64,000 nt of DNA, from the NCBI GenBank assembly GCA_963822595.1, contig CAWGIG010000004.1, positions 1-64,000 of the forward strand. The letters run 5' to 3'. The position numbers and the translations under genes are program-made. Numbering within the stretch: position 1 is the stretch's first letter; every line of letters starts with the position of its first letter. The notes beneath the pieces were generated by a model. It was not told the DNA's origin. It saw only the letters and a list, made by a program, of their open reading frames with translations, and ran no database searches. Positions 59,252-64,000 of this stretch are shown here, piece after piece. Source of the DNA: CAVRUH01 sp963822595. Its GTDB lineage: Bacteria; Chlamydiota; Chlamydiia; Chlamydiales; Waddliaceae.

Positions 59252-61720
59252 TTAGACTGCTAAGGCAGGTGTAAAATCAAGTTGTTGGATTTGTTGGATG
59301 TCATTGAATATAGGCAGATTTTTTTGCAACTCCCAGAATTTTTCCGGCGTGACTTGTTCAATGAAATCCAGCACCTGTGGTAAGCGATCAGACAAAATGG
59401 CTCGATCGCGAGCGCCTAAAGCTCGACAATGCAAGGCACCGACCACTAACTGCTGTTTTTGTGCATCCGTCATGTCATTCAGTTTACCTAAACCTAAACG
59501 GAGATAGAGATAAGCGGCATTAGCGGCGCCGCCGCGGTCAATATTTTCTTTGCAGGCCCTTTGAGAATGCAAATGTGGCTCGTCAATACCCTGGAGTATG
59601 AGCTCTTGCAAGACTTGCATTTCTAAGTAAAACTGCAGCGAAGCATAAACATATTCCTGGAAAGCCCCTCTATACTTTTTTGCTTGTTCAGCGTCATTTG
59701 TAGCTTCCTTGTCACTGAACATTTTCACTGCGTTAGCAAGCACAGGCTTTAAAATGGGTTCCCACTTTTGTTTATCACCAGGGAAATAAAATCCTTTATC
59801 TGTTTCTTCTTTTTTTGCACGATTTTCTAAAGTAAAAGATTTATCGCTCATCAAATATCCAAACATTTCATTCTTCATTTCTTCAGCACCTTCCCACTTC
59901 ACTTCTCCTTCTTTCATTTTATAAAAATCCGAATCCTTGGAAAGTGTAATTCCAACAAATGAAAAAGGAAATGCTTTATTTAATTCCATAATCTGAACAC
60001 TGCGTGAGTTTTCCCCTTCTCTGGAGAGATCTTGAAAATTTGTATAAAACACTTTGTCAGGTATTCCTGGGATACGATTACCTATATCTATTTGATTATT
60101 TTCCGCCGCTTGAACAACAGCCAAAAATTCCGGTGCAATCTTAACGACTAAATTTTTTCCATCAATTGTAGGAGATCCACCGTAAACACTATCAATGAAT
60201 GCTTGTTTACCGCTACTCATCGACATTGTCGTCTTTCCTTGGAGAGAAGGATTATTTGACAAATTACCATGGGGGTCGTATCCCCCAACAAGACCGGAAA
60301 TCGCTTTTGAATACCAACCATGCTCTGATACGATGCTGTAAATGGTCTGAAGTGGGTGTGTCACCGTATACATGATCAGTTCCGGCAAACGTCTCACTTG
60401 AAATAAATCATTATCAACACTTTTGATAGATGCATCAAGAGCGCCACGCATCTCATTAGGTTTTAGTTTATAAAGCTCATCTGCACGAGCAAGGGCTTTT
60501 TGTCCAAATTCCCGATAGGGTTCCATCATCTTCACTTCAGTCCAGATGCTAGCTGCAAAACGATGGATAAGATTAATAGCTGCAATAGATTGATCATGCT
60601 TCAGAGCTTGATATCCTTCACATTCTAGCAACTCTCTGAACTTTTTAATGATTGACTCATTGCCTTGACGTGTATCTGTGTGAACTTTTTTAAGTTCTGC
60701 AAGAAATTCATCTAAACATTTTTTAAAACCTACAGCAGCTGTTCTTGCATTCACAATTGATTTTGGTCTATTAATGACCTCTTTTGCCTTCGTATCGACA
60801 GGATCCTCTATATTGCTGTTTTGAACATTTTTTTGGATTCTGCTTACAGATTCATGAACTTTAGTAATCATATCCTTCATTTCTTCGGGTCTGATCGGCT
60901 TATCCTTAGCAAGTTCACGCAATATGGTTCTCTCGATAAGCTTTCGATGTGTCTCTGGTGTTTCAATTTTTTGCTGATATGAAACTGCGTCGACTTGCAG
61001 AACATTTTCTATTGTTATTTCATTTTTAGGATCACTATAAAAGGTCATCGCTGCCTCAAGCTTTTGAGCTTCTTCACTATTTTTCATTTCTTTGCTTGCT
61101 GTGACGAGATGTGTTACTTTGGGGTCATTGGAGACTCTCACATGATCTACGAGATATTTTCCTAAAGCATAGGCTCCCGCAGTTAGTAATAGTACAGGCG
61201 CTATTGCAATAACAAATAAACCTGCTAAACCAGCCAAAGCTGCTTTCATTACTTTTTTTGCAGTCGATTGCTGTTTTTCATTTAATTCTTTAGTGACTTT
61301 TCCCTCTAAAGGCGAAGCAGTTTTTGTTGTAGGGCTAAAGTGCTCGATTGCCAGAGCAATTTTTTCCATGTTTTTTGACTTATTACGGTCTCTCTTTCCT
61401 CTTAGGTGTTTCTCAATTTCATATATCTTTGGCTCTTTTTTTCCGCGTAAACGAGTAACTTCACTACCTTTGAGGGTGATTTTTGTTGTAGGTTCAGCTT
61501 TCTCCTTAACACCTAATCCATAGATATCGGCTAACAGCAGCATCTTGGGGAGCGTCTTTTCGATGGACTCTTTTGCCTGCTCAGGGGTTGTCTCTTTACT
61601 GTATTTTTGATGAACGGTCAGGTTCCTTCCCTCCCAAAAAATGGTCGCCTCTGCAGATAATTTATCCGCAGCAAGCTTAAAGTTATTGAAATCACCCCAT
61701 CCATTAACAGGTACTTCCAT
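59252..61720 (-). CDS. hypothetical protein with membrane segment and CX5R motif
   Basis: This 822-residue protein is not one I recognise. A hydrophobic stretch at about 158-192 (MKAALAGLAGLFVIAIAPVL, LLTAGAYALGKYLV) could be a bilobed segment of the chlamydial inclusion-membrane type. The central part is helical. Near the C-terminus, HSQRACKENIDRGGAANA holds C723-x5-R729, the spacing of cysteine-dependent phosphatases such as the SopB/SidF type phosphoinositide phosphatases (CKSxKDRT). Other conserved-looking stretches are SMSSGKQAFIDSVYGGSPTI and EYVYASLQFYLEMQVLQ. A role as a host-directed effector phosphatase is a hypothesis. Confidence 0.75.
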   Translation of the reverse strand: MEVPVNGWGDFNNFKLAADKLSAEATIFWEGRNLTVHQKYSKETTPEQAKESIEKTLPKMLLLADIYGLGVKEKAEPTTKITLKGSEVTRLRGKKEPKIYEIEKHLRGKRDRNKSKNMEKIALAIEHFSPTTKTASPLEGKVTKELNEKQQSTAKKVMKAALAGLAGLFVIAIAPVLLLTAGAYALGKYLVDHVRVSNDPKVTHLVTASKEMKNSEEAQKLEAAMTFYSDPKNEITIENVLQVDAVSYQQKIETPETHRKLIERTILRELAKDKPIRPEEMKDMITKVHESVSRIQKNVQNSNIEDPVDTKAKEVINRPKSIVNARTAAVGFKKCLDEFLAELKKVHTDTRQGNESIIKKFRELLECEGYQALKHDQSIAAINLIHRFAASIWTEVKMMEPYREFGQKALARADELYKLKPNEMRGALDASIKSVDNDLFQVRRLPELIMYTVTHPLQTIYSIVSEHGWYSKAISGLVGGYDPHGNLSNNPSLQGKTTMSMSSGKQAFIDSVYGGSPTIDGKNLVVKIAPEFLAVVQAAENNQIDIGNRIPGIPDKVFYTNFQDLSREGENSRSVQIMELNKAFPFSFVGITLSKDSDFYKMKEGEVKWEGAEEMKNEMFGYLMSDKSFTLENRAKKEETDKGFYFPGDKQKWEPILKPVLANAVKMFSDKEATNDAEQAKKYRGAFQEYVYASLQFYLEMQVLQELILQGIDEPHLHSQRACKENIDRGGAANAAYLYLRLGLGKLNDMTDAQKQQLVVGALHCRALGARDRAILSDRLPQVLDFIEQVTPEKFWELQKNLPIFNDIQQIQQLDFTPALAV

Positions 61721-61897
61721 CGAAAATCCCTCTAATTTTGAATCTTTTATTAAGATTTAGTAAATAATATTAAATACTATGTATAATTATACACTAAAGT
61801 ATTATTTTTGTCAAATTCTTTTCAAACTCATTTTTTTAAGAAGTTTGATTAAAAATACCTTTTCTATATAAAAAGTCATATAGACAGGAGGTCTTAT

Positions 61898-62704
61898 ATG
61901 CTATTCCAAGAAGGTCCCAATCAAATTATTTCTTATGAGTTGGTGAATGTCGATACAGGAGAGTGGTCGCATCCTAAAATTTTAGAATACCCCTTTTATG
62001 CTAATAAGAGTTTTGTCGGTCACCTAACCCTTCGAATACATAAAGTTATCTCCAAATTGGCGACTAACATAGAAAAAAGCATGACAGCAAAGTATAGCAC
62101 GCGAATAACTAACTCCCATCAATTTTTAACCCTATTTGATACGTCTGTTAAAGAATTAAAAAAACACGAGTACGCTTGCAGTACATTTTCCGATACTATT
62201 GTCAGAGTTCTTGAGGATAATTCCTCTTTCGAAGAGTGCCAAAAAAAATTAAAAAATACCATTTTCATTCTCTCTAAGGTCGAAAACTGCTGGATTCAAA
62301 TCATGGGGTTATACACAGAAAAGCATGCCCACCAGATCATTGAAAACATGAAGGAGATAAAATTTGAACTCGATTCATTCTGCCATGATGAACATCTACA
62401 GGAGATCTATGAGGCTTTTTTGCATATAGATGATGCGACTCGGGGTTTGCTACGCGTTCCTTTTAATGATCGCGTAGCGATTCATCCTGCAGAAGCCTCA
62501 GAGAAGTTCATCGACTGCATTGTACGACGGATGATTAAGGGGATTAACGCCTATCGAGGGAGCGACGAAAGCAAATTAGTTGTTAAAGCTTTTCAAAAAA
62601 TAGAAGAATTAAATGTTGTCAAAACCTATTACGTGGAACTCTTACATAAAGTTCACACAAAACTAGAGAGTTCCCTGGAAGGAACTTATGAGTGCCTTTT
62701 TTGA
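61898..62704 (+). CDS. hypothetical helical protein, 268 residues
   Basis: An excellent aggagg ribosome-binding site precedes the ATG. The product has no signal peptide or membrane segment and is predicted largely helical (FVGHLTLRIHKVISKLATNI, HAHQIIENMKEIKFELDSFC). I recognise no family. It is divergent from the 822-residue gene across 177 AT-rich bases. Its 3' end overlaps the convergent neighbour by 42 bases, an unusually long tail-to-tail overlap. Confidence 0.65.
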   Translation: MLFQEGPNQIISYELVNVDTGEWSHPKILEYPFYANKSFVGHLTLRIHKVISKLATNIEKSMTAKYSTRITNSHQFLTLFDTSVKELKKHEYACSTFSDTIVRVLEDNSSFEECQKKLKNTIFILSKVENCWIQIMGLYTEKHAHQIIENMKEIKFELDSFCHDEHLQEIYEAFLHIDDATRGLLRVPFNDRVAIHPAEASEKFIDCIVRRMIKGINAYRGSDESKLVVKAFQKIEELNVVKTYYVELLHKVHTKLESSLEGTYECLF

Positions 62705-64000
62705 AAATAGTCGAGGAGGATGCATGAATTTCTCATGAAACTTCCATGTTGGATTGTGGAAGACACCGATTTTTCTAACAGTCCCATTCTTTTTGATAAC
62801 TTTTTTACTTCTCCATCCACCCACAACGAAAAATAAAAAGCTCAAAAGCCCATTTCTTCTCTTCTCTGGAAGATTCCTAATGCGGTTAAATAAGCGTCCC
62901 ACGGCTCCGTCAACTTCAACTTCCATAAACGATATGGAAAACAATTCGGGAATCCTTTCCTGTCCAAGATGGTGCCTGAGCTTTTTCCAGACCCATTTGC
63001 AGCAATTTTCATTCATCAATTGGAAATAGAAATTTCCATTCATCGAGTTAGTAATATCTTTCCTTATTGACCGCATGAGATTGATTCCCTCTTCAGGTGT
63101 TGCCAAGGAGGAGTGTCCGATATGTTCCCTATGGAGATTAAAGATATTTTCATCCGGATAACACACAGCTGCAGGAAAAACAGCGGTGATACAGCTTAAG
63201 TTTTGCAAGGTAGTTTGAGGAAATCTTTCTGTAGAAAATTTTCCAAAATAGTAAATGTTATAACCTGTAGCATTGGGAATAGCAACTTCCATATAGGAAT
63301 GGGTCCCTACTACATTCAGGGAAGGTCTTTCTCTCGAAGCCTTGACTGTAAATACCCATTGAATTCCATCACATGCCACTTCATACCTTTCAGAGGCCTT
63401 TTGAATCGATAATTGTTCAATCCAAGGCAGCCAATTCCACCAATCGATAAGATCCAGATATTCTATGTCATAATTTCCTGTGGATGGATTGTAAGGCCCT
63501 AATTTTTTGGGATTCCAATTGCATATTCCCGTAGGTAGAAATTCAAGATTTCCCATTTGCAAAACACGGTCCGCAAAAATTTCATAAACTTTTGCTATTG
63601 TAAGTTGATAATTATTTTTCAACTTAACAATGGCATCCTCATTTAAAATATTTATCCGAACACCTTCAAAAGGAAGAGTCAACAACTTTCTTTCCCCATC
63701 AACAATCTGCAGAGCGTCACCTCCATAAAATCCAATCCTGAGTCCAAGACCGCAATCCATGATCTTTTTCACCGTTGCCGGAAATTCTATTAAAGGTCGA
63801 AGTTGATTACCAAAAATGATAACCCATTGATAAAACTCATTCTGCAAAGTAATGTCGGCTATTAAACGTTGCGCAAATAGCGAGTAACGGCTCACTTCTT
63901 CAATACCTGCCCTTTTACCCGGCTTTTCCGGAAATAAAGGGTCCAACGTCATACACAAGTTTTCGTTAATGTGGGATCTGTTTTCCAAACCGAGTCGATA
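62663..64000 (-). CDS. hypothetical, possible permuted papain-fold enzyme, N-terminus cut by window
   Basis: At least 441 residues. A TTG start at 63988 is possible, but the frame is open to the window edge, so the N-terminus is probably outside. The segment VVGTHSYMEVAIP (H230 counting from the TTG), then YNIYYFGKF, and a later YFQLMNENCCKWVWKKL (C329/C330) recall enzymes of the permuted NlpC/P60-like papain fold, where a histidine after Gly comes first and a cysteine in an N-x-NC-type motif second. A hydrophobic stretch NGLLSFLFFVVGGW lies near the C-terminus. The family is not identified; the active-site reading is inference. Confidence 0.65.
   Translation of the reverse strand, partial: YRLGLENRSHINENLCMTLDPLFPEKPGKRAGIEEVSRYSLFAQRLIADITLQNEFYQWVIIFGNQLRPLIEFPATVKKIMDCGLGLRIGFYGGDALQIVDGERKLLTLPFEGVRINILNEDAIVKLKNNYQLTIAKVYEIFADRVLQMGNLEFLPTGICNWNPKKLGPYNPSTGNYDIEYLDLIDWWNWLPWIEQLSIQKASERYEVACDGIQWVFTVKASRERPSLNVVGTHSYMEVAIPNATGYNIYYFGKFSTERFPQTTLQNLSCITAVFPAAVCYPDENIFNLHREHIGHSSLATPEEGINLMRSIRKDITNSMNGNFYFQLMNENCCKWVWKKLRHHLGQERIPELFSISFMEVEVDGAVGRLFNRIRNLPEKRRNGLLSFLFFVVGGWRSKKVIKKNGTVRKIGVFHNPTWKFHEKFMHPPRLFSKKALISSFQGTL

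Overview
The window reads as two unrelated genomes joined at about position 16,540. Positions 1 to ~16,540 are GC-rich. They look alphaproteobacterial, most like Acetobacteraceae: a type II secretion pseudopilin run, a TonB-dependent receptor with an IRGVG plug, a yggT-yggU-folD operon, and poly-T/poly-A palindromes of the 'ggttcttttttt-caaaaaagaa' kind that I associate with acetic-acid bacteria. Almost every gene there carries single-base indels, often in homopolymers, which suggests a poorly polished long-read sequence. Positions ~16,550 to 64,000 are AT-rich with almost entirely open reading frames. They look like an environmental Chlamydiota (Parachlamydiales-like): a PknD-type kinase of ~950 aa, many long proteins with no recognisable family, and candidate effectors. 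The join lies inside the TonB receptor gene and is most simply an assembly chimera.

Proteobacterial part: IS30-family element; degraded hotdog-like gene; intact LigB-type 4,5-DOPA dioxygenase; frameshifted glycosyltransferase and argG; small coiled-coil membrane protein; yggT-yggU-folD; ycgN; gspH-I-J-K; two back-to-back IS1595-family elements; a Tat-exported DUF1254/DUF1214 protein; and the start of a TonB receptor. Three insertion sequences sit in or beside the same class of poly-T/poly-A palindrome.

Chlamydial part: the main content is seven giant paralogous genes (1049 to ~1500 aa) in two same-strand arrays (16.6-31.2 kb and 36.4-49.6 kb), plus a decayed eighth fragment at 50.2 kb. Each has a variable number (about 8 to 23) of 30-residue alpha-solenoid-like repeats followed by a strongly conserved ~600-residue C-terminal region with invariant cysteines. 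Within an array the genes are coupled by ATGA stop/start overlaps. The ribosome-binding site of each next gene is encoded by the last codons (KEGEV tail) of the one before.

Between the arrays lies a compact sulfur island. A family 2B-type encapsulin shell with an inserted cyclic-nucleotide-binding domain is translationally coupled to a SufS-like cysteine desulfurase that has a ~112-residue N-terminal extension, the expected cargo-loading region. Divergent to it is a rhodanese/persulfide dioxygenase-like fusion, TusA and DsrE2. Together these suggest encapsulated sulfane-sulfur storage or trafficking. This is the strongest candidate for a system not previously described in this lineage.

Downstream: a fadI-fadJ beta-oxidation operon bracketed by two copies of one palindromic repeat; a DUF192 protein; a coupled trio ending in pknD; an 871-bp gene-free region made of nested inverted repeats; and three unknown proteins. 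One of these carries a CX5R phosphatase-like motif and another an H...NENC arrangement like permuted papain-fold enzymes.
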